Of a stretch of 42,461 bases of DNA, positions 8,131 to 16,132 are shown in pieces. Where the stretch lies: contig JAFXVR010000040.1 of the NCBI GenBank assembly GCA_017534885.1, positions 1 through 42,461 of the forward strand, read 5' to 3'. The notes below the pieces were generated by a model that saw only the letters and a list, made by a program, of their open reading frames with translations, did not search any database and was not told the origin of the DNA. How positions within the stretch are numbered: the first letter of the stretch is position 1; each line of letters begins with the position of its first letter. Position numbers and translations under genes: made by a program. The stretch comes from Clostridia bacterium. GTDB taxonomy: Bacteria; Bacillota; Clostridia; Christensenellales; Aristaeellaceae.

Positions 8131-8500
8131 GAAGACTGAAGACTGAAAAATAAAAATTTGAAGCGAGGGCTCCTCCAGGGTAAAGCCGGTCTCGCGTCCA
8201 GCGAAGCACTATACCGCGGGAGCAAGAGCACAGAAGCTGACCCATAGTCGCGGTCGTCAGGAAGCATCAGAGGAATCAAGCGACAGACCCCTCAAGCCAA
8301 AAGCGTGTGCGGGGGGTCTGGGGGACACACGTCGCAACGTGTCCCCCAGGACCTTTTTGTTACTTTTTCGGTCACGAAAAAGTAAGGGGTCTGCTCCCCT
8401 CAAGTAAACATCCCCGCTGGAAGCAGGAATCCAAACTCCGGACAAACCAGCAGAATTGCGCCAATCAGAGGATATGCCAATCCTCCCGCAGAAGCGCCCT
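8131..8500 (-). repeat. Long intergenic repeat block, copy B (inverted)
   Basis: Inverted counterpart of 2700-3094, with the same two hairpins: 8360-8385 (TTACTTTTTCG/CGAAAAAGTAA) and one from 8318 to about 8350 with arms CTGGGGGACAC/GTGTCCCCCAG. Copies A and B together flank mreB, maf and the phage head genes in inverted orientation. Confidence 0.75.
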
Positions 8501-8520
8501 TCAAGGGGGGGGGATTCCCC

Positions 8521-8654
8521 CGGCCCTCCGCAGGAGCGTCTTTCAGGGGGTCTGGGGGCGCTTTCTCGCAGAAAGCGCCCCCAGCGCGGTTACTATATAT
8601 CCTCCCCCTTCCCCCGCGCACGGGGGAAGGGGGTCGGGGGGATGGGGGCACCCC
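8521..8654 (+). repeat. Double-hairpin intergenic element, copy 2
   Basis: First hairpin 8552-8584, arms CTGGGGGCGCTTTCT/AGAAAGCGCCCCCAG. Compared with copy 1, one base is missing from each arm, so the stem stays perfect. The second hairpin spans about 8604-8633. One CCCTCCGCAGGAGCG unit precedes it. Confidence 0.75.
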
Positions 8655-8786
8655 TGATCGTGAAATGCCACACATATCAAGCCGCTGACGGCAGCATGTT
8701 AAAAAACCTTCAACCTCCAACCTCTTCAGCCAGTCCATCCAAGCTAACAGCTAACAGCTAACACCTCATCACGAAAGGAGACCAAA

Positions 8787-8939
8787 ATGCTCAACAACAA
8801 CGACACCATCGACGAATTCCCCCTCCCTGAGGACGCAGTTCCTCCGCTGACAGCGGACCTGGAGGAGCTGGCAGACCTGCTGGCGCCCCGCATCGACGAG
8901 CGGCTGGGCGAGCTGGCCCGGCAGCGGTGGCTGGAATGA
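8787..8939 (+). CDS. Small acidic protein before Dit, unknown
   Basis: A 50-residue protein, MLNNNDTIDEF...ARQRWLE, rich in Leu, Glu and Asp, with a helix-prone C-terminal half (LEELADLLAPRIDERLGEL). A good site (AAGGAG, 7 nt before the ATG) and an ATGA overlap with the following Dit gene support it as real. I recognise no family. It stands where tape-measure or chaperone genes would end, so it may be a remnant or a genuine small particle component. Confidence 0.55.
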   Translation: MLNNNDTIDEFPLPEDAVPPLTADLEELADLLAPRIDERLGELARQRWLE

Positions 8940-9700
8940 GGCTCCGGGCCTGGCTGGACGGGCAGCCCATCGACGGGCTGGACGGGCGGATCACCCTGAC
9001 GGACATCATCGAGGAAGCGCCCCGGCTGCGGGTCGAAAGCCTGCCCTCCCTGGGCGGGGACGGGCTGCGGCTGGCGCGGTGCACCCGGGACTCGCTGTCG
9101 GTGCGGCTGCTGGCGGAGGTGCACGAGCGCGACCCCGGGGCGCGGCAGGGGCTGCTGGATTCAATCAGCGCCTGGTGCGGCGGGAGCGTACTGAAGCTCT
9201 CCACCCGGCCGGGCCGGCTGCTGGAGGGCGTGTGCACGGCTTATCCGGGGGCGGGAGCCCTGGGCTGGACCGAGTCGGTGACGATCCGGTTCACGGCCTG
9301 GGCGGCGCCCTTCTGGCAGGCGGAGACCCCCGACCGGCTGGCGCTGACCGGGCTGACCGCGGGCGGCAAGCTCTGCCTGCGGGGCACGGCGGACACCGTG
9401 CTGGAGGCGGAGATCACCGCGGAGGAGGCGGTTTCCACCCTGCGCATCGGCTGCGGGGCGGACAGCCTGGTGATGACCGGGCTGGGGATGAGTGCCGGGG
9501 AGACCCTGCGCCTCAGCCATGACGGCGCGGGCATCAGCCGCCTGACCATCGGCGGGCCCGGGGGCAGCCGCTCGGCCCTGAGCTGCCGGGAGGCGGAGAG
9601 CGCGGACGAGATCCGCCTGCGCCCGGGGGTCAATCTGGTGACCCTCGCGGCGGACGGGGCGGTGGACGCGGTGATGAGCGGCCGGGGGAGGTGGCGCTGA
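8936..9700 (+). CDS. Phage distal tail protein (Dit-like)
   Basis: A 254-residue protein matching the layout of siphovirus Dit/tail-component proteins. The N-terminal half forms the ring, with the pattern DGLDGRITLTDI..EAPRLRVE and LSVRLLAEVHERDPGARQGLLDSISAWC. The C-terminal half is a beta-rich galectin-like part. Dit is the hub connecting the tail tube to the baseplate and receptor-binding proteins. The ATG at 8936 overlaps the preceding stop; an in-frame GTG nine bases earlier lies inside the previous gene. Its own stop overlaps the next start (TGATG). Confidence 0.7.
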   Translation: MRLRAWLDGQPIDGLDGRITLTDIIEEAPRLRVESLPSLGGDGLRLARCTRDSLSVRLLAEVHERDPGARQGLLDSISAWCGGSVLKLSTRPGRLLEGVCTAYPGAGALGWTESVTIRFTAWAAPFWQAETPDRLALTGLTAGGKLCLRGTADTVLEAEITAEEAVSTLRIGCGADSLVMTGLGMSAGETLRLSHDGAGISRLTIGGPGGSRSALSCREAESADEIRLRPGVNLVTLAADGAVDAVMSGRGRWR

Positions 9701-10740
9701 TGCTTCGCCTGCCACGGCTGCTGGACGCCGAAACCCTCCGGGAAAGGGCCCGGCTCGCGCCCTCCGCCCTTGCGCTGGAGCAGCGGCTGAACGGGATCTC
9801 GACGGCGCGGCTGACCCTGCCCCCGGGCGCGGAGCGGGCCAGCCTGGGCGATCTGGCGGAATTCTACACCGGCGACGGCGACAGCGCGGGCATCTTCCGC
9901 TGCTGCGGCGTCGCGCAGGACGCGGCCACGGGGGTGCAGCGCTCGGACTGGGAGCACGCTCTCGCCTTTCTGCGGGACGAGGTCTTTCCCGGGCTGAGCG
10001 CGGCTTCAGCCGTGAGCTGCGGCCAGGCGATGGCGGAGGCTCTGAACGCCCAGGCCACCCGGCGCTTCGTCTTCGGCGGAGCGGATTTCGCCGTCAGCTG
10101 CGAGTACGACCTGGACTGCTCCAGCGTGCTCAGCGCCCTGCTGGCCATCGGCGGCACTCTGCCCGGGCCCTGGGCGCTGGGGGCGGATTTCAGCTCTTTC
10201 CCCTGGACGCTCCGCCTGAAGCGCCTCAGCGACAGCCCGGCCTGCGAGCTTCGGGTCAGCCGGAGCCTCAGCAGTCTGCGCATTGGCGCGGACACGGTGG
10301 GCCTGGCCACCCGGGTGGTGCCCGTGGGCCGGGCGGGGCTGAGGCTGCCGGAGGGATATATCGACGCGGCATCGGCGGCGGACTGGGGCATCCGCGCGCG
10401 GGTGGTGCGGGACGGGAGCATCCGCCGGGTCAGCCACCTGCGGGCCTTCGGGCAGGCGCAGCTGGAGCGGCTGAGCCAGCCCCGCCTCACCGTGACCGCC
10501 GAGGGCCGGGCGCTCTTCAGCCTGACCGGCGAGGCCCTTGACCGGCTGCGGCTGGGCGCGTGCTGCCGCGTTCCCCTGCCGGAGGAGGGGCTCACGCTGA
10601 CCGAACACATCACCGGCCTCAGCTGGCCCGACCTGGCGCGGACGCCGGAGCGGGTGAAGGTGACGATCGCCTCGGCGAGGGAGGGGATTGCGGAAACCCT
10701 GTGGACATTGAGAGGGCGCGGGCAGGACGGAAGCGCCTGA
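9700..10740 (+). CDS. Phage tail-associated protein (Tal-like)
   Basis: A 346-residue protein immediately after Dit, in the place and rough size of the N-terminal, structural part of Tal (prophage endopeptidase-tail) proteins. The pattern LNGISTARLTLPPGAE is typical of the first domain, which mimics the gp27-like ring. It lacks the long peptidase or lectin extension seen in many Tal proteins. An upstream GTG (9691) is in frame, but the ATG at 9700, which shares bases with the Dit stop, has GGGAGG at a suitable distance. Likely acts at the tail tip during attachment. Confidence 0.6.
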   Translation: MLRLPRLLDAETLRERARLAPSALALEQRLNGISTARLTLPPGAERASLGDLAEFYTGDGDSAGIFRCCGVAQDAATGVQRSDWEHALAFLRDEVFPGLSAASAVSCGQAMAEALNAQATRRFVFGGADFAVSCEYDLDCSSVLSALLAIGGTLPGPWALGADFSSFPWTLRLKRLSDSPACELRVSRSLSSLRIGADTVGLATRVVPVGRAGLRLPEGYIDAASAADWGIRARVVRDGSIRRVSHLRAFGQAQLERLSQPRLTVTAEGRALFSLTGEALDRLRLGACCRVPLPEEGLTLTEHITGLSWPDLARTPERVKVTIASAREGIAETLWTLRGRGQDGSA

Positions 10741-10761
10741 CGCGCCGATGGAGGAGTGAAC

Positions 10762-13182
10762 ATGTACAGAACGGTGAGCGCGGTATGCGAGCTGACCGAA
10801 CCGCTGGCCCGGACACAGCTGGGCGCGGTGACTTTTTCCGGCGACGAGTACGGGCTCTGCGTGCGGGTGCGGGTGACGGAAAACGGCGTCGACGCGCCGC
10901 TGAACGGGGCGGTGCCGGGCGCGTGGATGCTGCGGGAGGACGGCACCACCCTGCGCTTTCCCGGGGAGATTGCCTCGGGATACTGCGAAGCCCTGCTTCC
11001 CCCGGAGGCCTGCGCGGTGCTGGGGCGCTTTTCCCTGCTGCTGCGGCTGACGGACGGAAACGGCTCCCGCACGATTTTCTGGGGCGAGGGGCAGGTGCTG
11101 CCCTCAGTGACGGACGAGATCCTCACGGCGGGCACACCCCTGCCCAACCTGGACACCCTGCTGGCGCGGCTCAGCGACCTGGAGGCGGCCATCACCCGGG
11201 CCAACGCGGCGGCCACAGCGGCCCAGACCGCGGCGGACAGCTGGCAGGCGGAGCTTTCCGGCGCGGTGGACGGGCTGCGGGACGAGATCGAAAAAGCCCT
11301 GGCGGCCAAGGCGGACACGGTGGAGGAGGGCAACCGCGCCTGGCTCTGGGAACAGGGCGCTGTGTCCGCCAGCACGGGCAAGTCCCTGCCGGACACCTAC
11401 GCGGGGCACGCCAAGCGCGTGCGGACGGCCATCAGCCTGCCCATCAGCCGGATGATCGGCATTCAGCCGAGGCCTGGCGCGATGTGGACAGCCTTTGTGT
11501 ACGACAGCGGCCTGCACTACCTGGGCCCCTGGCCCGCGAACCCCACGGGCTACATTTCCCGGGGAAGCCTGAAGCGGGAATGGCTCGCGGACTATCCGGA
11601 GGCGGCCTACCTGCGCATTGTGCGGGAGGACGCGGCCGATCCGGACAGCGAGATTACCCCGGCGGAGGTCTGGGACGGCATCAGCATTCTGCTGGAGAAG
11701 CAGCCCATGCCCGACCCGGCCCTCTGGGAGGAAGTGCCCGTGGGCGCGGTGGTGCAGGGCCGCCGCCAGCCGAACACCCGGGAATATGAGGAGGGCGCGG
11801 AGGACGTCTACTACCCCTACCGGGTCACCCAGGAGAGCGTCACCGCCCTGCCCCAGGGGGAGGACACGGAGCTGTACTGGGTGCTGACGCCCTGGATGAA
11901 CGTCAGCTGGCGCCTGGGCGCGATCCCCAACGCCCTGAACACGACCTCGGGCTGGTTGAATGGCGGCGAGCCGGTGCGCGTGGCCGAGGGCATGAGCTAC
12001 TTCCGCGCCGCCTTTGCCCGGCTCTCGGACGACTACCGCCGGGCCGCCCTGCCCCTCGCGCCCGGGGACGAGGCCGGCTGCCGGCTCTTTGTCCGGCGCA
12101 TGCCCACCGCGGCGGAGAGCGATCCGGACGCGCTGCGGCTGCTGGACTCCCTGCGGCGCAAGGGCGGCGACCTGAACGCCGCGCCGCTCCCGGTCATCGC
12201 CCACACCAGCGATGTGCACGGCGACGAGGCCCGGCTGGAGCGCTTTGCCGCCTTCTGCGACGAGGCGGACATCGACCTGGCCGCCGTCACCGGGGACATC
12301 TGCGGACGCGCGCCCGCCCAGGGCTTCAGCTTCTGCCACGGCGTCATCAGCCGACACGTCACGCCCATGGCGCTGTGCGTGGGCAATCATGACGTGAACG
12401 AGGCCGGTATGACGGACGCAGCCGTCTATCAGGCGCTGATGGCCCCCGTGGCCGCGCAGATCGGCAATGCCGCCGGCAAGACCTGGTACATGACCGACCT
12501 GCCGGAACACTCCCTGCGGCTCATCAGCCTGAACACCTTCCAGTGCGGGGCGGGCGCGCTGATGAAGAATCACCTGTCCTCGGAGCAGCTGCAGTGGTTC
12601 TGCGGCGCGCTGGCCGACACCCCGGCGGGCTGGGGCATCCTGGTGCTGCAGCACTCCCCCTTCGGCGCGGCGCTGGAAGCCGAGGCGGGCGCTGACACCT
12701 TCTTCGGCCGTCAGACGGTGGGGGAAACCCAGGCCTCCGAGCAGACCGGCACTCCCGTGTGGGACATTGTGGACGCCTTCATCGGGCGGGAGCGCATTGT
12801 GAAAAGCTGGCGCCAGGGCGGGGACGAGCCCGTCCTCAGCGTCAGCGCGGACTTCGGCGGCTGCGGCGGCGAGTTCATCGCCCACCTGGTCGGCCACCTG
12901 CACGTGGATGCCGTCTGCCCCGTGCCCGGCACCCGCTTCCGCCAGCTCCTCCTGGGCGTCACCTGCTGCACCCCCGTCCGCGGCCCCGCCGCCTACCCCT
13001 ACCTCAGCAACGCTGACGACCTGGGCCGCCGCCCCGCCTCACCCTCCCAGGACGCCTTCAACCTCTACGTCATCGACCGGGACAGCCGCGAAGTCACCGT
13101 GCTGCGCGCCGGCCAGCACTTTGACCGGGAGCTGCGGGAGCGGCGCGTGATGAGGATCGCTTACGGAGGAGGATCGGATTGA
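10762..13182 (+). CDS. Tail baseplate protein with metallophosphoesterase domain
   Basis: An 806-residue protein. Residues 1-125 resemble the BppU N-terminal domain that attaches baseplate proteins to Dit. Residues 130-190 form a coiled coil. Two beta-rich modules of the binding type follow (about 195-315 and 335-465). The C-terminal part from about 475 is a calcineurin-like phosphoesterase with its metal motifs: D484-x-H in SDVHGD, D512 in TGDICG, GNHD (542-544) and GHLH (H712, H714). It probably cleaves a phosphodiester, perhaps a wall glycopolymer such as teichoic acid, during attachment; the substrate is inferred. The ATG at 10762 follows GGAGGAG; its stop overlaps the endolysin start. 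Confidence 0.75.
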   Translation: MYRTVSAVCELTEPLARTQLGAVTFSGDEYGLCVRVRVTENGVDAPLNGAVPGAWMLREDGTTLRFPGEIASGYCEALLPPEACAVLGRFSLLLRLTDGNGSRTIFWGEGQVLPSVTDEILTAGTPLPNLDTLLARLSDLEAAITRANAAATAAQTAADSWQAELSGAVDGLRDEIEKALAAKADTVEEGNRAWLWEQGAVSASTGKSLPDTYAGHAKRVRTAISLPISRMIGIQPRPGAMWTAFVYDSGLHYLGPWPANPTGYISRGSLKREWLADYPEAAYLRIVREDAADPDSEITPAEVWDGISILLEKQPMPDPALWEEVPVGAVVQGRRQPNTREYEEGAEDVYYPYRVTQESVTALPQGEDTELYWVLTPWMNVSWRLGAIPNALNTTSGWLNGGEPVRVAEGMSYFRAAFARLSDDYRRAALPLAPGDEAGCRLFVRRMPTAAESDPDALRLLDSLRRKGGDLNAAPLPVIAHTSDVHGDEARLERFAAFCDEADIDLAAVTGDICGRAPAQGFSFCHGVISRHVTPMALCVGNHDVNEAGMTDAAVYQALMAPVAAQIGNAAGKTWYMTDLPEHSLRLISLNTFQCGAGALMKNHLSSEQLQWFCGALADTPAGWGILVLQHSPFGAALEAEAGADTFFGRQTVGETQASEQTGTPVWDIVDAFIGRERIVKSWRQGGDEPVLSVSADFGGCGGEFIAHLVGHLHVDAVCPVPGTRFRQLLLGVTCCTPVRGPAAYPYLSNADDLGRRPASPSQDAFNLYVIDRDSREVTVLRAGQHFDRELRERRVMRIAYGGGSD

Positions 13183-13838
13183 CCGCGGATACTTTCATCT
13201 TTTACCTGCGCCAGGCCCTGGACGAGGGCTGGGGCTATATCTGGGGGACCTCGGGACAGGTGTGGACGGCGGCCAGTCAGGCCGCGGCTGACCGCGAGGC
13301 CACCCGCAAGTACGGCGCCCGCTGGATCGGCAAGCGCGTGGCGGACTGCTCGGGCCTGCTGGCCTGGGCGGCCCGGGCGGGCGGCGCCTCCCTGCCCCAC
13401 GGCTCCAACAGCATCTGGCGCAACTGCCTGCGGGCCTCGGGCGAGATCAACAGAGACACCGTCCTGGCCCCGGGCACGGCGGTGTTCAAGCGCTCGGCCA
13501 TCGGCGGCTATGACCACATCGGCCTCTGGGACGGCGAAAAGGTCATTGAGGCCAAGGGCACCCGGTACGGGGTGGTGGCCTCCTCCCTCTCCGGCTTCAC
13601 CCACTGGGGCGCGCTGAAGATCATTGACGGCACTGAAAAAGAGCCGCTGAACGGCCCCTGCCGCGTCACCGGCGGCGCCCTGAACCTCCGCGCCGCCCCC
13701 GCCGCCTCCGCCGACCGCCTGGCCCTCCTCGCCGACGGCACCGAGGTCACCGTGACCGAAGACCTGGGCACCTGGTGCCGGGTGGAGGTAAGGCTGACCG
13801 GCTGCCTCTCCAAGCGCTTCCTGCAGGCGTGTGAATAA
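13179..13838 (+). CDS. NlpC/P60 endolysin with SH3-like domain
   Basis: A 219-residue peptidoglycan hydrolase. The N-terminal NlpC/P60 cysteine peptidase has catalytic Cys57 (VADCSGLLAW) and His113 (YDHIGLWDG). The C-terminal SH3b-like wall-binding domain runs from about residue 160 (RVTGGALNLRAAP). It starts with TTG at 13179, sharing bases with the previous stop and with GGAGGAGG upstream. No signal peptide is seen, so export needs the neighbouring holin-like proteins. It would release particles by cutting stem peptides. Confidence 0.85.
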   Translation: MTADTFIFYLRQALDEGWGYIWGTSGQVWTAASQAAADREATRKYGARWIGKRVADCSGLLAWAARAGGASLPHGSNSIWRNCLRASGEINRDTVLAPGTAVFKRSAIGGYDHIGLWDGEKVIEAKGTRYGVVASSLSGFTHWGALKIIDGTEKEPLNGPCRVTGGALNLRAAPAASADRLALLADGTEVTVTEDLGTWCRVEVRLTGCLSKRFLQACE

Positions 13839-13857
13839 CAAAACCCAAATGACAAAT

Positions 13858-13948
13858 CAGCAAAAAAAGCGGAGGGGGCGAAGGGGGTCCAGGGGGGCGA
13901 TCGCAAAGCCCCCCTGGTCGCGCCCGCAGGCGCGAAACCCGCGCGAAA
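13858..13948. repeat. GC-rich hairpin repeat in the XhlA-like leader
   Basis: Contains GGGGGTCCAGGGGGGC and the matching GCCCCCCTGG arm, plus a GCGCCCGCAGGCGCG stem. The same hairpin type, in the opposite orientation, is at 19131-19195 and 38466-38530. It lies between the endolysin stop and the site AGAAGTGAT of the next gene; an open frame runs through it but is not likely translated. Confidence 0.6.
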
Positions 13949-13971
13949 AACGACAAAAGAAAAGAAGTGAT

Positions 13972-14214
13972 ATGATGTCCACCGACCTTGCAGTATCCCT
14001 GGTCAGTGTCCTCGGCTCCATCACCGTGGCGCTGATCTCCTACCGCGCCGCCCTCAACGGCACCCGCCGCGCCGCCGGCGAAAGCATGCAGCTCATCGCC
14101 TGGCGCCTCCAGCAGCTGGAAAACCGCGTGCAGGCCCACAACCACCTGGTAGAGCGCATGATCGCGGCGGAAAAGAGCATCAGCGCGCTGGAGGCGCGGG
14201 TGAACAGGGAGTGA
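13972..14214 (+). CDS. XhlA-like holin accessory protein
   Basis: An 80-residue protein with one N-terminal membrane segment (LAVSLVSVLGSITVALISYR) and a coiled coil after it with the pattern QLENRVQAHNHLVERMIAAEKSISALEARV, typical of XhlA/hemolysin-like phage proteins that work with holin. The start is ATG at 13972 (or 13975) with AGAAGTGAT; the frame is open to 13831 through a hairpin repeat but has no binding site there. The family is assigned by pattern. Confidence 0.7.
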   Translation: MMSTDLAVSLVSVLGSITVALISYRAALNGTRRAAGESMQLIAWRLQQLENRVQAHNHLVERMIAAEKSISALEARVNRE

Positions 14215-14232
14215 CGGTGATGGGGCGTGCAA

Positions 14233-14311
14233 CTGGGGGGAAGGGGCAACCTTTCTTGAAAGAAAGGATTTCCCCTTCCCCCCAGACCCCCTTTCCTCTT
14301 CCAAAGAACTT
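14233..14311 (-). repeat. Left inverted repeat of the LRR cassette
   Basis: A 79-bp sequence that is the imperfect inverse (about 90% by eye) of 15818-15896. It contains the hairpin base CTGGGGGGAAGGGG and the flank AGACCCCCTTTCCTCTTCC. It lies between the XhlA-like gene and the minus-strand LRR gene. Confidence 0.7.
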
Positions 14312-14331
14312 TTATAAGGGAGGGGTGGGGG

Positions 14332-15717
14332 TTAGTTGGTCAGCCAGTCGAGGGAGTCGGGGTACTGGTAGCGGAGATTGTTGTCTTTGCAGTATTGAAG
14401 AGCGTAGCTGTCACGGGGGACGGTGAGGGTGAGGTTGGGACAATCGACAAAAGCACTGTGCCCAATACTTGTAACGCTGTTGGGGATGGTGATGGAGGTC
14501 AGGTTTGGACAGTGGCCAAATGCCCCATCCCCAATGCTTGTGACACTGTCGGGAATAGTGACAGAGGTCAGATAGCCGCAGGAAGCAAACGCATCATTTC
14601 CAATTATAGTGATCCCCGCAGGAATCTCAAAGGACACAGCGGTTTTAGTCATAGGATAGAAAACGAGACGTCTGTCAGACTTGCTGAATAATACGCCGTC
14701 AAAGACTGAGAGCGCAGGATGATCAGAGGAGACAAGAATATCCGACAGATGTTCGCATAAGCAGAAAGGATTATCTCCAATGCTTATGACGCTGTCAGGG
14801 ATGGTGATGGAGGTCAGGCTTGTACACAAGCCAAACGCATAGTTCCCAATGCTTGTGACGCTGTCAGGGATGGTGATGGATGTCAGACTCGTACAAAAGC
14901 TAAACGCGTCTTCCCCAATGCTTGTGACACTATTGGGGATAATGACTGAAGTCAGGCTTCCGCACTCACAAAAGGCAAAATCCCCGATGCTTGTAACACT
15001 ATTTGGGATAATGACGGAAGTCAAGTTGGCACATAAGCGAAACGTATTGTCCTCAATGCCTTTTACGCTGTCAGGGATGGAAACGGAGATCAAACCGGAA
15101 CAGTTGGAAAACGCGCTTCTGCCAATACTTGTGACGCTGTCGGGAATGGTGACAGATGTCAGACTGGAACAACTTGAAAACGCATAGTCCCCAATGATGA
15201 CAATTCCTTTGGGTATCTCATACGAGGAGCCTTTCCTTGCCATTGGGTAGGAGACCAGCCGCTTGTCCGCTTTGCTGAACAGAACACCGTTAATAATAGC
15301 CAGTGTGGGATGATCGGGTGAGACAATGATGTCCGTAAGATTCTTGCAGTACCAGAATGGATTAGCGCCAATGATTGTTACGCTGTCGGGGATGGTGATG
15401 TAAGCTAAGCCATCGCAGGAGCCGAACGCATCATCCCCAATGTATGTGACACTATCAGGGATGGTGACGGATGTCAAGCTCTTGCAGTAAGAAAAAGCCC
15501 TCTCCTTGATGCTTGTCACCCGATGATCATCAAATTCAGGAGGTATTTTCAATAACGTTGCTATTCCACTGTAATCTGTAATTTCCGCCGTCCCATCCTC
15601 CAGAATCACATAAGAAAAATCCCCGGACTTATGCTTCTCCGCCTCATCCGCCGCAGCCACGCCCACAATCAGGCAAAGGCATACCGCCAGCGTCAACACA
15701 GTCAACAACTTCTTCAT
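14332..15717 (-). CDS. Secreted leucine-rich repeat protein (BspA-like)
   Basis: A 461-residue protein with a signal peptide (MKKLLTVLTLAVCLCLIVGVAAADEA) and about 14 tandem repeats of roughly 23 residues with the pattern SLTSVTIPDSVTSIGDYAF, the LRR_5/BspA type. Such proteins are secreted or surface-exposed and often bind host or cell surfaces; here the role is inferred. No LPxTG or wall-anchor motif is seen. It reads against the surrounding plus-strand phage genes, appears AT-richer, and has its own promoter (15763-15791) and flanking inverted repeats. The start is ATG 15717 after GAGGAGGG, although the frame is open to 15819. A cargo gene (moron) in the locus. Confidence 0.85.
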   Translation of the reverse strand: MKKLLTVLTLAVCLCLIVGVAAADEAEKHKSGDFSYVILEDGTAEITDYSGIATLLKIPPEFDDHRVTSIKERAFSYCKSLTSVTIPDSVTYIGDDAFGSCDGLAYITIPDSVTIIGANPFWYCKNLTDIIVSPDHPTLAIINGVLFSKADKRLVSYPMARKGSSYEIPKGIVIIGDYAFSSCSSLTSVTIPDSVTSIGRSAFSNCSGLISVSIPDSVKGIEDNTFRLCANLTSVIIPNSVTSIGDFAFCECGSLTSVIIPNSVTSIGEDAFSFCTSLTSITIPDSVTSIGNYAFGLCTSLTSITIPDSVISIGDNPFCLCEHLSDILVSSDHPALSVFDGVLFSKSDRRLVFYPMTKTAVSFEIPAGITIIGNDAFASCGYLTSVTIPDSVTSIGDGAFGHCPNLTSITIPNSVTSIGHSAFVDCPNLTLTVPRDSYALQYCKDNNLRYQYPDSLDWLTN

Positions 15718-15762
15718 CTTAGAGCCCTCCTCATCAAATCTGCTATCGATCCCCTTTCCCAA

Positions 15763-15791
15763 ATTGTACCAAATACAACCCACCCTGTCAA
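15763..15791 (-). promoter_or_regulatory. Promoter of the LRR gene
   Basis: Minus strand carries a perfect -35 TTGACA (15786-15791), a 17-bp spacer and -10 TACAAT (15763-15768), 46 bp upstream of the LRR start. This makes the gene independent of the phage-like operon. Confidence 0.75.
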
Positions 15792-15817
15792 CCAAAAAAT
15801 CCCCAGCTCCTCCGATC

Positions 15818-15896
15818 AAAGTTCTTGGAAGAGGAAAAGGGGGTCTGGGGGGAAGGGGGAAAGCCTTCTTTCAAGAAGGTTTCCCTCTTCCCCCCA
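15818..15896 (+). repeat. Right inverted repeat of the LRR cassette
   Basis: A 79-bp partner of 14233-14311. It reads AAAGTTCTTGGAAGAGG, then GGGGGTCTGGGGGG and a hairpin with a CCTTCTTTCAAGAAGG apex. Together the two bracket the LRR gene and its promoter. Confidence 0.7.
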
Positions 15897-15925
15897 GGAA
15901 CAAAAATCAAAGGAGGTATAACCAT

Positions 15926-16132
15926 ATGATCGACTGGAAGCGCAAACTGCTGTCGCGCAAACTGTGGATGGCGGTGGCCGGACTGGTGTCCGGGGTCATG
16001 ACGGCCTTCGGGCTGGAGGAGAACGCGGCGGCGCAGGCTTCGGCGCTGATCTTAGCGGCGGCGTCGGTGCTGGGCTACCTGCTGGGCGAGGGCCTGGCGG
16101 ACGCGGCGCATGAGGGGGAGGGAGAGCGATGA
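15926..16132 (+). CDS. Phage holin-like small membrane protein
   Basis: A 68-residue protein beginning MIDWKRKLLSRKLWMAVAGL, with two short hydrophobic segments around a small hinge (VSGVMTAFGL and ASALILAAASVLGYLLGEGL) and the ending GEGLADAAHEGEGER. That start and end are typical of small phage holins in Firmicutes. The site AAAGGAGG lies 9 nt before the ATG. Its stop overlaps the portal start (ATGA), tying it to the portal gene. A second membrane protein (XhlA-like) lies 1.7 kb upstream, beyond the LRR cassette. Confidence 0.65.
   Translation: MIDWKRKLLSRKLWMAVAGLVSGVMTAFGLEENAAAQASALILAAASVLGYLLGEGLADAAHEGEGER

Larger units (their letters stand above)
8026..8786. repeat. Repeat-filled gap where a tape-measure gene is expected
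   Basis: 761 bp with no convincing gene. It holds AGCTGTCAGC words, GTGAGGAGTGAGG words (8034-8076), GGTTGAAGGTTGGAGG words (8080-8116), TACTGAAGACTGAAGACTGAA words (8121-8151), the inverted long block (8131-8500), the double-hairpin element (8521-8654), then AACCTTCAACCTCC (8701-8725) and AAGCTAACAGCTAACAGC (8740-8762). In siphophages the assembly chaperones and the tape-measure gene lie here. Confidence 0.7.
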
